Assembly (NCBI GenBank): GCA_028751055.1
Contig: JAQZDD010000004.1
Span: forward strand, 1 to 19,308
Source of the DNA: Euryarchaeota archaeon Ods04
GTDB lineage: Archaea; Halobacteriota; Halobacteria; Halobacteriales; Halorutilaceae
Reading direction: 5' to 3'
DNA length: 19,308 nucleotides
The notes below the pieces were generated by a model, which made no database searches, had not been told where the DNA came from, and saw nothing but the letters and a program-made list of their open reading frames with translations. Below are positions 7,962-15,443 of this stretch, one piece after another. The stretch's first letter is position 1, and the number at the start of each line of letters is the position of its first letter. Position numbers and translations under genes: made by a program.

Positions 7962-8315
7962 ATGAAGCTAACACCAAAGGAAGAAGAGAGGCTGACGGTC
8001 TTTACGGTCGCGGAGATGGCACGCAGGCGGAAGGAACGTGGAGTAAAGCTAAACCACCCAGAGGCGGTCGCCTACATCACCGACTGGGTCTGTGAGCGCG
8101 CACGCGACGGGGACAGCGTGGCGGAGATACGTGCCGAGGCAACCTCCCTCTTGGACGAGGACGACGTTATGGAAGGCGTCCCGTCGATGGTCGACATGAT
8201 ACAGGTCGAACCCGTCTTCCCCGACGGTGTCAAGCTTGTCACTGTGCACGACCCGATACGCGCGAGCTGCGGTGGCGCGGACGCGGAGGACAGCGAAGGA
8301 GGCGCGGATGAGTAG
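7962..8315 (+). CDS. ureA: Urease gamma subunit
   Basis: This is the smallest structural subunit of urease and the only copy in the window. The first 100 residues match Ure[82 protein letters not shown] short acidic tail ([14 protein letters not shown]) takes it to 117 aa against a usual length of about 100. The Shine-Dalgarno AAGGAGA (about 7949-7955) gives a clear start. The order B-C-A rather than A-B-C is as I recall it for haloarchaeal urease clusters. One UreA must serve both UreBC pairs, unless another ureA lies elsewhere or one pair works without it. Confidence 0.95.
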   Translation: MKLTPKEEERLTVFTVAEMARRRKERGVKLNHPEAVAYITDWVCERARDGDSVAEIRAEATSLLDEDDVMEGVPSMVDMIQVEPVFPDGVKLVTVHDPIRASCGGADAEDSEGGADE

Positions 8316-8952
8316 CGAGAGCCGCTCTAAGCGTCACGGGCACCGCGACGTTGCGAAACTCGGTATTGGCGGACCCGTCGGAAGCGGGAAGACTACCCTC
8401 GTTAAGAGACTCGTCCCCGAACTCGTCAACGAGGGTTACGAGGTTGCGGTCGTCACCAACGACCTTCTGACGCAGGAGGACGCAGACGAGGTGCGCGACT
8501 ACTTCGACGGCACGCTAGAACCCGGACTCGTCAAAGGTGTCGAGACGGGCGCGTGTCCCCACACAGGCATACGCGAAGACCCGTCTATGAACCTCCACGA
8601 GATAGACGGTCTCGTCGATGAGTACCCCGAACTCGATATCGTTCTGGTCGAAAGCGGCGGCGACAACCTTGCCGCGACATTCAACCCCGAACTCGCCGAC
8701 TACTTCATATACGTCATATCGGTGGCGGAGGGCGACGACATACCGCGGAAGAAGGGTCCGGGTATCGTCGACTGCGACCTTCTCGTCGTCAACAAGACCG
8801 ACCTAGCGCCCCACGTCGACGCCGACCTCGGTGCGATGCGCGACGACTGCGAACGTGTCCGTGACGGTCCGACGGTCTTCACGAACGCGCGCGAAGGCGA
8901 GGGTATCGAGGAGGTAGCCGAAGCGGTGGAACAGAACCTGCTGTTCGTATGA
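8308..8952 (+). CDS. ureG: Urease accessory GTPase UreG
   Basis: This SIMIBI-class GTPase carries nickel and drives its insertion into urease, working with UreE, UreF and UreD. It has 214 aa, with P-loop GPVGSGKTT at 22-30, the metal-binding Cys-Pro-His at 83-85 within [12 protein letters not shown] (usually TGGCPHTAIRED), [11 protein letters not shown] in the switch region, and NKTDL for guanine recognition. I chose the ATG at 8308. It overlaps the ureA end by 8 nt and gives the short N-terminus before KLGIGGPVG that is usual for the family; the longer frame from 8227 would only add ureA-overlapping sequence. The end overlaps ureD as ATGA. Confidence 0.96.
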   Translation: MSSESRSKRHGHRDVAKLGIGGPVGSGKTTLVKRLVPELVNEGYEVAVVTNDLLTQEDADEVRDYFDGTLEPGLVKGVETGACPHTGIREDPSMNLHEIDGLVDEYPELDIVLVESGGDNLAATFNPELADYFIYVISVAEGDDIPRKKGPGIVDCDLLVVNKTDLAPHVDADLGAMRDDCERVRDGPTVFTNAREGEGIEEVAEAVEQNLLFV

Positions 8953-9833
8953 GCACGGTCTTCGACAGGTTCGAAGACGACACAGCGGTTCCGCGTGGCT
9001 CCGCCGGAAAGGACGGCGAGATGCGTCTCGTCTTCGACGTGGACGGTGACGGACGGTCGTTCGTCGCCGAGGACTACGCGCGTGTGCCTTTCCACGTCGG
9101 TCGTGGCATGTACTCCGACCCCGTACACGACGACGTCGTCTTCGTCTACGTTCAGGACCCGACGGGTGCGGCTGTTCAGGGCGACGAACGCACAGCCGAG
9201 GTCGTCGCACGCGACGGCGCGACAGCACACGTCACGACGGGGAGCGCGCAGAAGGTGCACACGATGGAGACGAGTTACGCGAGCGACGAGACGACGTTAC
9301 GCGTCGGCGAGGACGCCTACGTCGAGTACGTCCCCGACGCGACGATACTCCATGACGGCGCGCGGTACGCCTCGATGACCGACGTGCGTGTCGAAGAAGG
9401 AGGAGCGGCTGTCGTCTCGGAGGTTGTCGTCGCGGGACGGTTAGCGCACGGCGAGACCTTCGGCTTCGACGCGTACAGGTCGCGCGTGACGGCTTCCGAC
9501 GAAGACGGCTTGCTCTTCGATGACACGACAGAGGTCGTCAACGTCGACCACGAACGAACCGCGCTGTTCGACGGAAACTCCGTCTTCGGTGACCTGTACG
9601 TCGTCGCTCCCGACGCTGAAACCGACGCTCTCCGCGACGCGACAGCCGAAGCCCTCCCCGCTGACGGCGTCGAAGGAGCAACGGCGGGAGCGACCGTTCT
9701 GCCGAACGACGCGGGCGTAGTGACACGTTTCGTCGCCGAAGACTTGCGCAGCGCGCGCGAGACGAAACGCACCGTCTGGGACGCCGCCCGCCGTCATCTC
9801 CTGAACGCACCCGTCCCGCCGAGGAGGCGATAA
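8949..9833 (+). CDS. ureD: Urease accessory protein UreD
   Basis: UreD docks on apo-urease and with UreF and UreG forms the nickel-delivery complex. It has 294 aa, close to family length. Divergent but recognisable motifs include [12 protein letters not shown] (about 68-79, the NPPGG-VGGD region of other UreD proteins), [14 protein letters not shown] (about 93-106, equivalent to TTQAATKVYR) and [16 protein letters not shown] (about 125-140, equivalent to LEYLPxETILFxGAR). The ATG overlaps the ureG stop (ATGA), and ureE follows after a single base. Confidence 0.93.
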   Translation: MSTVFDRFEDDTAVPRGSAGKDGEMRLVFDVDGDGRSFVAEDYARVPFHVGRGMYSDPVHDDVVFVYVQDPTGAAVQGDERTAEVVARDGATAHVTTGSAQKVHTMETSYASDETTLRVGEDAYVEYVPDATILHDGARYASMTDVRVEEGGAAVVSEVVVAGRLAHGETFGFDAYRSRVTASDEDGLLFDDTTEVVNVDHERTALFDGNSVFGDLYVVAPDAETDALRDATAEALPADGVEGATAGATVLPNDAGVVTRFVAEDLRSARETKRTVWDAARRHLLNAPVPPRRR

Positions 9834-9834
9834 G

Positions 9835-10410
9835 ATGTTAGTCTGTGACACCTACCACGGAAACGTCGAAGACGCGGAACCGGAAGGAGAGGTCGAACGC
9901 GTCGTCCTTTCGCGTGCTGACGCCCGCCGGTCGCGTGTCCGTGCGGAGACCGAGGAAGGTAGCGATGTCGGCATCGTCGTCGACCGCCGTCTGCGTGACG
10001 GGGATATCGTGTACGACGGTGAGACTGCGGTCGTTGTCACACTCGAAGCAGTCGAGGCTTTTGCCGTCGGTATAGACGCTCTCACGCCGACGGAGGCGGC
10101 GGAGTTCGGACACGAACTCGGAAACGCCCACGGCGAGATGGCTGTCGACGACGAAGGCGTCGTCTACGTCCCCGTCGAGGACGCGCGTACTCTCGTGAAC
10201 CGACTCGGAGACGACGTGAGCGTCGAACGTGTCGAGGTCGAACCGTCTGTCTTCGACGGCGACGACGCCGAACATGGTGGACACGGAGGTCACGCAGAAG
10301 CCGGGCACGACCACAGTCATGACCACAGTCGTGAGCATGAGCACGAACATGACCATGCGGAAGAACACGGGCACACAAACGACCACGGGCACAGCCACCA
10401 CGAGGACTGA
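9835..10410 (+). CDS. ureE: Urease accessory nickel chaperone UreE with long His-rich tail
   Basis: UreE is the nickel metallochaperone that hands Ni to UreG. It has 191 aa. The N-terminal peptide-binding domain (about 1-75) contains VVDRRLRDGDIVY. The C-terminal metal domain contains FGHELGNAHGEM, where His99 corresponds to the essential His of the GNxH motif, and YVPVEDARTL. Residues 147-191 are a tail with about 17 His alternating with Asp, Glu and Gly, which should bind several Ni ions. The DNA of this tail is internally repetitive (about 10275-10400). The gene lies 1 nt after ureD and 3 nt before ureF. Confidence 0.95.
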   Translation: MLVCDTYHGNVEDAEPEGEVERVVLSRADARRSRVRAETEEGSDVGIVVDRRLRDGDIVYDGETAVVVTLEAVEAFAVGIDALTPTEAAEFGHELGNAHGEMAVDDEGVVYVPVEDARTLVNRLGDDVSVERVEVEPSVFDGDDAEHGGHGGHAEAGHDHSHDHSREHEHEHDHAEEHGHTNDHGHSHHED

Positions 10411-10413
10411 GAC

Positions 10414-11079
10414 ATGAATCTGACATCCCTACAGCTCGCTGACTCCTTCCTTCCCGTCGGAACCTACACCTTCTCGTACGGTCTGGAGACTCTCGTCGAC
10501 GAAGGATACGTCGAGGACGCCGACGACCTCGCCCGCGTCGTCGAAGACCTAGTCGAACACAGGCTCGGACCGACCGAGATGGTCGCCGCCGCGAACGCGT
10601 ACGACGCCGCCCAAAGAGGCGACCTCGACGCTGTCGAACGCGCCGACCGTCGTCTCACTGCTGCGACCCTCGCGCGCGAACCCCGAGAGGCGTCCGCAAA
10701 GTCGGGTGAGCGTCTCCTATCGCTCTTCGACCGCACGACCGACGCACCCCTCGTCTCGCGGTACGCCGGACGCGACCCACCCTCCAACCACGCCGTCGCA
10801 GTCGCCGTGGTCGCCTCCTCCGAGGGCGCGGCGCGTGACGAGGTCGGAAACGTCGTCGGCTACTCGTACGTCACGGACCTACTCGGCGCGGGGATGCGTC
10901 TCCTCTCCGTCGGACACCACGAGGCGCAGTCCGCTCTGAACGAGACGAAGCCGACGCTGGAGAGCGCGTGGCGCGAAAACTGCGACGCCGAACTTGACGA
11001 GATGCACTCGACGACCCACCTTGCCGATATCGCCTGCATGCGGCACGAGGACGCCGAGTCGCGCCTCTTTTTCAGCTGA
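10414..11079 (+). CDS. ureF: Urease accessory protein UreF
   Basis: UreF bridges UreD and UreG and helps control GTP hydrolysis during nickel insertion. It is an all-helical protein of 221 aa. Family features are the N-terminal LQLADSFLPVGTYTFSYGLETLV (the usual LQLxDSxLPxGxFxxSxGLE), the middle AVAVAVVASSEGAA and the C-terminal LLSVGHHEAQSALN (the usual VPLGQxxGQ region, with LLG-G-RL before it), then HLADIACMRHEDAESRLFFS. It is the last gene of the accessory block. A 242-bp intergenic region with the third palindrome follows. Confidence 0.94.
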   Translation: MNLTSLQLADSFLPVGTYTFSYGLETLVDEGYVEDADDLARVVEDLVEHRLGPTEMVAAANAYDAAQRGDLDAVERADRRLTAATLAREPREASAKSGERLLSLFDRTTDAPLVSRYAGRDPPSNHAVAVAVVASSEGAARDEVGNVVGYSYVTDLLGAGMRLLSVGHHEAQSALNETKPTLESAWRENCDAELDEMHSTTHLADIACMRHEDAESRLFFS

Positions 11080-11126
11080 TTCACACTTCTTGACCTTTCG
11101 CCGAGCACCGAGCACCGAACCGTCTG

Positions 11127-11141
11127 TAACTACTGTAATTA
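11127..11141. promoter_or_regulatory. Palindromic operator, site 3 (upstream of urtABCDE)
   Basis: TAACTACTGTAATTA differs from the perfect site-1 palindrome by one base in the left arm. Here it sits about 65 bp before the TATA-like box, farther than at the other two promoters. An extra half-site (TAATTAC, 11171-11177) lies closer, and a weak resemblance, ATTACGCAGTATCCAG, overlaps 11202-11217. Confidence 0.6.
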
Positions 11142-11170
11142 GAATAATGAGTGTAAACCAATTCCGACGA

Positions 11171-11177
11171 TAATTAC
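11171..11177. promoter_or_regulatory. Extra operator half-site before urtA
   Basis: TAATTAC, identical to one arm of the island's palindrome, followed by CCAG as at site 2. It lies about 20-25 bp upstream of the TATA-like box of urtA. The right arm is not conserved, so this is a tentative secondary site. Confidence 0.35.
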
Positions 11178-11191
11178 CCAGTTTGGTTAGG

Positions 11192-11204
11192 TAAGCTTTA
11201 TATT
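11192..11204 (+). promoter_or_regulatory. Promoter core of the urt operon
   Basis: TAAGCTTTATATT contains a clear TATA box (TTTATATT, 11197-11204). The 11-mer TAAGCTTTATA recurs exactly at 16415-16425 before the AbrB-PhoU gene. The predicted transcript start is near 11226-11230, giving an untranslated leader of about 95 nt before urtA. Confidence 0.55.
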
Positions 11205-11244
11205 ACGCAGTATCCAGGCACCATATGTGGAAAGAGGTAGACAG

Positions 11245-11325
11245 ATGTACGGTAATATGGATATGAGCGAAACGGTGGAAAAGACAGCCGAGAGAGAGGA
11301 CGCTTACAAAGAGGTGAAGCCATGA
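11245..11325 (+). CDS. Possible small leader ORF, 26 aa, overlapping the urtA start
   Basis: An ATG at 11245 opens a 26-codon frame (MYGNMDMSETVEKTAERED..., with further in-frame ATGs at 11257 and 11263). Its TGA at 11323-11325 overlaps the urtA ATG in the ATGA arrangement used throughout this island. It lies inside the predicted urt leader, and the urtA Shine-Dalgarno (GAGGTGAAG, 11311-11319) is in its last codons. It could be a translated leader coupled to urtA or just chance. I recognise no homologue. Confidence 0.3.
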   Translation: MYGNMDMSETVEKTAEREDAYKEVKP

Positions 11326-12596
11326 CTGGGATTGACAGACGTGACTTCGTTAAGTCGACAGGCGCGGCTGCGGGTGCCGCCGGACTAGCCGGATGCGTCG
11401 GCGGCAACGGAGGAGGAGGCGACGACGGACCGACGGTCGGTATCATCGAGGACAGGTCGGGCAACTTCGGGCTGGTCGGAACGCCGAAATGGGCGTCGAC
11501 GCGTCTCGCAATCGAGGAGATAAACGAGGACGGCGGCATACTGGGCGAGCAGATAGGTATCTTCGACCCCGACCCGCAGTCGGACAACACGCGTTACCAA
11601 GAACTCGTTGAACAGGCGATACAGCAGGAAGACGTAGACGCGCTCTGGGCTGGCTACTCGTCGGCGACGCGTGAAGCGATACGCCCCATCATAAACCGTG
11701 AGGACCAGCTATACTTCTACACGACGCAGTACGAGGGCGGTGTCTGTGACCAGAGCATCTTCGCGGTCGGTGCGACAGCGCGCCAGCAACTCGGCATCGT
11801 CATCCCGTACATGATAGACGAGTTCGGACCCGACGCCTACACCATATACGCCGACTACAACTTCGGACAGCTTTCGGAGGAATGGACACGTATCATACTA
11901 GACGAGAACGGCGGCAACCTACTCGGTGAGGAGGCGATACCGCTCTCGGAGACCGACTTCGGCTCGACGATAAACAGGATACAGGAGGAAGATCCCGACT
12001 TCGTCGTCTCGATGCTCGTGGGTGCCGAACACGAGGCGTTCTACGACCAGCGTCTCTCTGCGGGCATCACCGACATACCCATCGCGACGTCGACCAACAT
12101 GGCACAGGGTTACGGACACCGCCGTCTCGAAGCCCCCTCGATGGAGAACGTCCACTGCGGCGTCAACTACGTCGAGGAGGTCGACACGCCAGCGAGCAAC
12201 GAGTACGTCGACGCAATGTACGACAGGTTCGACGACCTTGAGTACGTCAACCAGGAAGGACAGAACAACTACTTCAGCGTCTACATGTGGAAGGAAGCCG
12301 TCGAGGAGGCGGGTACCTTCGACGAGGACGCCGTGAAGGAGGTCCTGCAGGAGGGCATGGAGGTCGACGCGCCTGAAGGGACGATAGAACTCAATGGTGC
12401 GACGCACCACATGACGCACAACATGCGTATCATGCGGTGTGACGAGAACCACGAGATAGACTTCCCCGGCGAGCCGGAGATAATAGAGCCGACCTTCCTT
12501 GAGGAGGACATCGGCTGCAACCTCCCCGAGAACCCCGAGGAGAGACAGTACGAGCCTCTCGCAGACTTCTACGACGACCCGTTCCCGGACGTGTAA
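11322..12596 (+). CDS. urtA: Urea ABC transporter substrate-binding lipoprotein
   Basis: This is the extracellular urea (or short-chain amide) receptor of the Urt transporter, of the Leu/Ile/Val-binding-like family. It has 424 aa. The N-terminus RRDFVKSTGAAAGAAGLAGC is a Tat signal (Arg6-Arg7) ending in a lipobox LAGC, so the protein is probably exported folded and anchored by a lipid at Cys25, the usual haloarchaeal solution. The mature start is a Gly/Asp linker, followed by PTVGIIEDRSGNFG. FYTTQYEGG matches the conserved QYEG-type segment of UrtA/AmiC/FmdD proteins, which separates them from amino acid receptors. Shine-Dalgarno GAGGTGAAG precedes the ATG. It is the first gene of urtABCDE. 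Confidence 0.92.
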   Translation: MTGIDRRDFVKSTGAAAGAAGLAGCVGGNGGGGDDGPTVGIIEDRSGNFGLVGTPKWASTRLAIEEINEDGGILGEQIGIFDPDPQSDNTRYQELVEQAIQQEDVDALWAGYSSATREAIRPIINREDQLYFYTTQYEGGVCDQSIFAVGATARQQLGIVIPYMIDEFGPDAYTIYADYNFGQLSEEWTRIILDENGGNLLGEEAIPLSETDFGSTINRIQEEDPDFVVSMLVGAEHEAFYDQRLSAGITDIPIATSTNMAQGYGHRRLEAPSMENVHCGVNYVEEVDTPASNEYVDAMYDRFDDLEYVNQEGQNNYFSVYMWKEAVEEAGTFDEDAVKEVLQEGMEVDAPEGTIELNGATHHMTHNMRIMRCDENHEIDFPGEPEIIEPTFLEEDIGCNLPENPEERQYEPLADFYDDPFPDV

Positions 12597-12612
12597 TAGA
12601 GAGGACAGTAAC

Positions 12613-13596
12613 ATGGTAAGCACAACAGCACCGGCGTTCGTAGACATCTTCAGCCTCGTGAATCTTCTTCTGCAGTTCCTCGACAGCTTCGCGTTCCTCG
12701 TCCTTGCCGCCGTGGGACTCGTCGTCATATTCGGCATGATGGGTATCATCAACCTAGCCCACGGCGAGTTCATACTCGTGGGAGCGTACGCGACGACGCT
12801 CGTGGCTGTCGCGGGCGCGCCTTTCGTCGTCGCGGTAATCATAGGAACACTGGTCACGGCTGTCTTCGGGATACTTCTTGAGAGAAGTATACTCAAGTAC
12901 TTCTACGAACGCCCCCTTGACTCGATGGTTGCGACGTGGGCGATAAGCATCATGATGATACAGGGGACGCGTATCTACTTCGGTAACTCTATTACACAGG
13001 CGAGCACCCCGTTTGGCTCTATATCGTACGGTCCTTACTCGTACTCCGCGTACCGTGTCTCGCTCGCCTTCGTGAGCCTCGCTGTGCTCGCGGGCATCTA
13101 CCTCGTCTTCACGCGCACCGAGTTCGGTCTCAAGGCGCGTGCGACGATACAGGACGCCGACACGGCGCGTGCGATGGGTGTCAACACCGAACGGATATAC
13201 GTGCTCACGTTCGGCTTCGGCTCCGCTCTCGCGGGTCTCACGGGCGCGCTCTACGCTCCGACGCTTTCGATGTCACCTGAGTTCGGACAGAACTTCCTCA
13301 TTGAGGCTTTCGTCGCAGTCGTCGTCGGAGGTGCCTCGGTCGTGATGGGCACGTCCCTCGCCGGGATACTCCTCGGTGCCATCAGCGCGTTCTTCTCGAA
13401 CGTCTACAGCACGTTCTGGGGACGGATCGCTCTGCTCGCGGCGGCTATAATCGCCATACGTCTGATGCCGTACGGCATAACGGGCGTCATAGAGGACTTC
13501 CGCGACCGCCGTGCCGCGGGTATGTCGGTCAAAGAGGCGTTGCGCATCCCGGCGATAGGCGTGTTCCTCGGATTCGGAGGTGGAAAGAATGATTGA
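12613..13596 (+). CDS. urtB: Urea ABC transporter permease UrtB
   Basis: This is an integral membrane permease of the LivH type, 327 aa, with about eight to ten hydrophobic segments. Typical motifs are VIFGMMGIINLAHGEFILVGAY near the N-terminus (the G-x-x-NLAHGxxxxxGAY signature) and LKARATIQDADTARAMGVNTERIY, the EAA-like cytoplasmic loop that contacts the ATPases. SALAGLTGALYAP and EAFVAVVVGGASVVMGTSLAGILLG follow. The ATG at 12613 is preferred because the in-frame extension from 12499 overlaps urtA and reads as low-complexity Arg/Thr sequence. It sits 16 nt after urtA and overlaps urtC by 8 nt. Confidence 0.92.
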   Translation: MVSTTAPAFVDIFSLVNLLLQFLDSFAFLVLAAVGLVVIFGMMGIINLAHGEFILVGAYATTLVAVAGAPFVVAVIIGTLVTAVFGILLERSILKYFYERPLDSMVATWAISIMMIQGTRIYFGNSITQASTPFGSISYGPYSYSAYRVSLAFVSLAVLAGIYLVFTRTEFGLKARATIQDADTARAMGVNTERIYVLTFGFGSALAGLTGALYAPTLSMSPEFGQNFLIEAFVAVVVGGASVVMGTSLAGILLGAISAFFSNVYSTFWGRIALLAAAIIAIRLMPYGITGVIEDFRDRRAAGMSVKEALRIPAIGVFLGFGGGKND

Positions 13597-14671
13597 GAGG
13601 CTCAAGTCTGCCCTCGGCGCGCTCAACGGTCCCAACACGTACGGAAACTCGCGTGCCTTCTGGGTGCTTTTCGTCGTCGGCGTCGTCGGCGTCTTCGCGT
13701 ACCCGATGGCGACGGGTTCGTACAGAGCGGGACAGGCGTCGCTTTACCTCCTGTACGGCTTCCTCGCGCTCAGCCTCTGTTTCATCTGGGGCTACTGCGG
13801 CGTCCTTAGCTTCGGTCAGGTCGCCTTCTTCGGTCTGGCTGGCTACACCTTCGGCGTTGTCACGCTCAACTTCGGCGCGGGGGCTACGGTGCCCGCCGCG
13901 CTCGCTGGCGTCGTCATAGCCACTGTCGTCGCGGCGGTGCTCGGCTACTTCATGTTCTACGGAGGTATCCGCGACGTCTACGTCGCCATAGTCACGTTAG
14001 CGTTCACGCTCGTTCTGTACACCTTCATGGCACAGACGGCGGGTAGCGAGTGGGCGATAGGCGACGCGCGTCTCGGCGGCTTCAACGGCATGCCCGGCAT
14101 ACCCAACATAACCGTCGGCGGTACGGCTCTGTCGGGCGAGACGTTCTACTACCTCGTCGCCGTACTCCTTCTTGTTACGTACCTCGGCATGCGCGTCCTC
14201 GTCAACAGCCGGTACGGACGCGTCATGGTTGCGGTGCGCGAGGACGAGGACCGCGCAGAGATGCTCGGTTACAACACGAAGTTCGTGAAGTTCGCCGTCT
14301 TCACCTTCGGCGGCTTGCTCGCGGGCATAAGCGGCATGCTGTACGCGTCGTGGGGTAACTTCATAGACCCGAGCGTCTTTGCTCTGTCTTTCGCCGCGTT
14401 ACCCATCGTCTGGGTCAGCATAGGCGGTCGTGAGTCGCTCATAGGCGCGATAGGCGCGACCTTCTTCATCGAGCGTCTGTCGCAGGAGTTAGCGGCGACG
14501 GGGAGCGAGTGGGCACTCGTCGTCATAGGCGCGCTCCTCCTCGGCGTCATACTCCTCATGCCTAAGGGATTCGTGCCGATGATAGACAGCTACGCGAAGG
14601 TGGGTCTGAGATGGCTAAAGAAAAAGAGAGGCAAGTCCGAGAAGGAGGTGCCAGCCGTTGACGGCGACTGA
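13589..14671 (+). CDS. urtC: Urea ABC transporter permease UrtC
   Basis: This is the second permease, LivM type, 360 aa, pairing with UrtB to form the membrane channel. Motifs are WGYCGVLSFGQVAFFGLAGYTFGV (the family G-x-LSxGQxxFFGxGAY signature), RYGRVMVAVREDEDRAEMLGYNT (EAA-like loop) and ISGMLYASWGNFIDPSVF. The C-terminus is basic then acidic (LKKKRGKSEKEV). I chose the ATG at 13589, five bases after GGAGGTGG (13576-13583); a GTG at 13580 would add only three residues. It overlaps urtB by 8 nt and urtD by 14 nt, so the unit is tightly coupled. Confidence 0.92.
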   Translation: MIERLKSALGALNGPNTYGNSRAFWVLFVVGVVGVFAYPMATGSYRAGQASLYLLYGFLALSLCFIWGYCGVLSFGQVAFFGLAGYTFGVVTLNFGAGATVPAALAGVVIATVVAAVLGYFMFYGGIRDVYVAIVTLAFTLVLYTFMAQTAGSEWAIGDARLGGFNGMPGIPNITVGGTALSGETFYYLVAVLLLVTYLGMRVLVNSRYGRVMVAVREDEDRAEMLGYNTKFVKFAVFTFGGLLAGISGMLYASWGNFIDPSVFALSFAALPIVWVSIGGRESLIGAIGATFFIERLSQELAATGSEWALVVIGALLLGVILLMPKGFVPMIDSYAKVGLRWLKKKRGKSEKEVPAVDGD

Positions 14672-15443
14672 ACAGAGCGAGACGAAGAACCCACGCGCCG
14701 CCGCGTCGGAGCGCACGGGCGTTAGCAACCCCGACATAATCGCCACCGACTCGCTCACGAAACGTTTCGGCGGCATAACAGCGATAGACGACGTCGACTT
14801 CTCCGTTGAGGGGGGAGAACTCAGATGTCTCATAGGTCCCAACGGCGCGGGCAAAAGCACCCTGTTCAAGCTGCTTACAGGACAGCACAAGCCGACCGAG
14901 GGCTACGTCTACTACGACGGCGAGAACATAACAAACCTCGACCCTCACCAACGCATCCAGCGCGGGATAAGCATGAAGTTCCAGTCACCGAGCGTCTTCG
15001 GCACGCTCTCGGTGCGCGAGAACATGCGGACAGCCGCACAGCGCGTTGTCGGGAGAGGCGAGATCGACGCACACGTCGACGAAGTGCTCGAAAGGTTCGG
15101 ACTCCTCGACAGGTCGGAGACGCGCGCAGACGACCTCTCGCACGGAATGGTACAGATACTGGAGATAGCGATGGCGACCTCTCTCGACCCGAAGCTACTC
15201 CTCCTTGACGAACCCGTCGCGGGGATGTCGGTCGAGGAGTCGGAGAAGGTCGCCGACATACTCAACAGAATGCACGACGAGACAGACAAGACCTTCATCG
15301 TAATAGAGCACGACATCGACTTCGTGGAGATGATATCGGACCAAGTCACCGTCCTCAACCAAGGTAAGCTGTTCATGCAGGGAACCATAGAAGAGGTTAG
15401 AAACGACTCCGATGTCCGTGAGATATACCTGGGGGGCGAATGA
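14658..15443 (+). CDS. urtD: Urea ABC transporter ATPase UrtD (TTG start)
   Basis: This is a LivG-type ATPase that powers urea import, 261 aa. Walker A is GPNGAGKST (60-68), the Q-loop is KFQSPSVFG (Gln109), the signature is LSHGMVQ (about 160-166, replacing LSGGQ as in other UrtD proteins), Walker B is LLLLDEPVAGM (Asp184, Glu185), and the H-loop is VIEHDIDFV. The N-terminus has an extra polar stretch of about 25 residues before the ABC core. The start is a TTG at 14658, placed 7 nt after a strong Shine-Dalgarno (GGAGGTG, 14644-14650). No ATG or GTG fits as well. The end overlaps urtE by 4 nt. Confidence 0.93.
   Translation: MTATEQSETKNPRAAASERTGVSNPDIIATDSLTKRFGGITAIDDVDFSVEGGELRCLIGPNGAGKSTLFKLLTGQHKPTEGYVYYDGENITNLDPHQRIQRGISMKFQSPSVFGTLSVRENMRTAAQRVVGRGEIDAHVDEVLERFGLLDRSETRADDLSHGMVQILEIAMATSLDPKLLLLDEPVAGMSVEESEKVADILNRMHDETDKTFIVIEHDIDFVEMISDQVTVLNQGKLFMQGTIEEVRNDSDVREIYLGGE

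Noticed and set aside
8227..8307. Longer N-terminus for UreG
   Set aside because: It would translate the end of ureA in another frame. The ATG at 8308 gives the usual UreG N-terminus.
10275..10400. Short tandem-like DNA repeats (GACCACAGTCATGACC-type)
   Set aside because: They are explained by the His/Asp/Glu-rich tail of UreE, not by a separate repeat element or CRISPR.
12499..12612. Longer N-terminus for UrtB
   Set aside because: It overlaps urtA and reads as Arg/Thr/Ser-rich sequence; permease similarity begins after the ATG at 12613.
11919..12896. Long open frame of 325 codons on the minus strand
   Set aside because: It lies antisense to urtA and urtB and has no recognisable motif. Open antisense frames are expected in G+C-rich genes with this codon bias.
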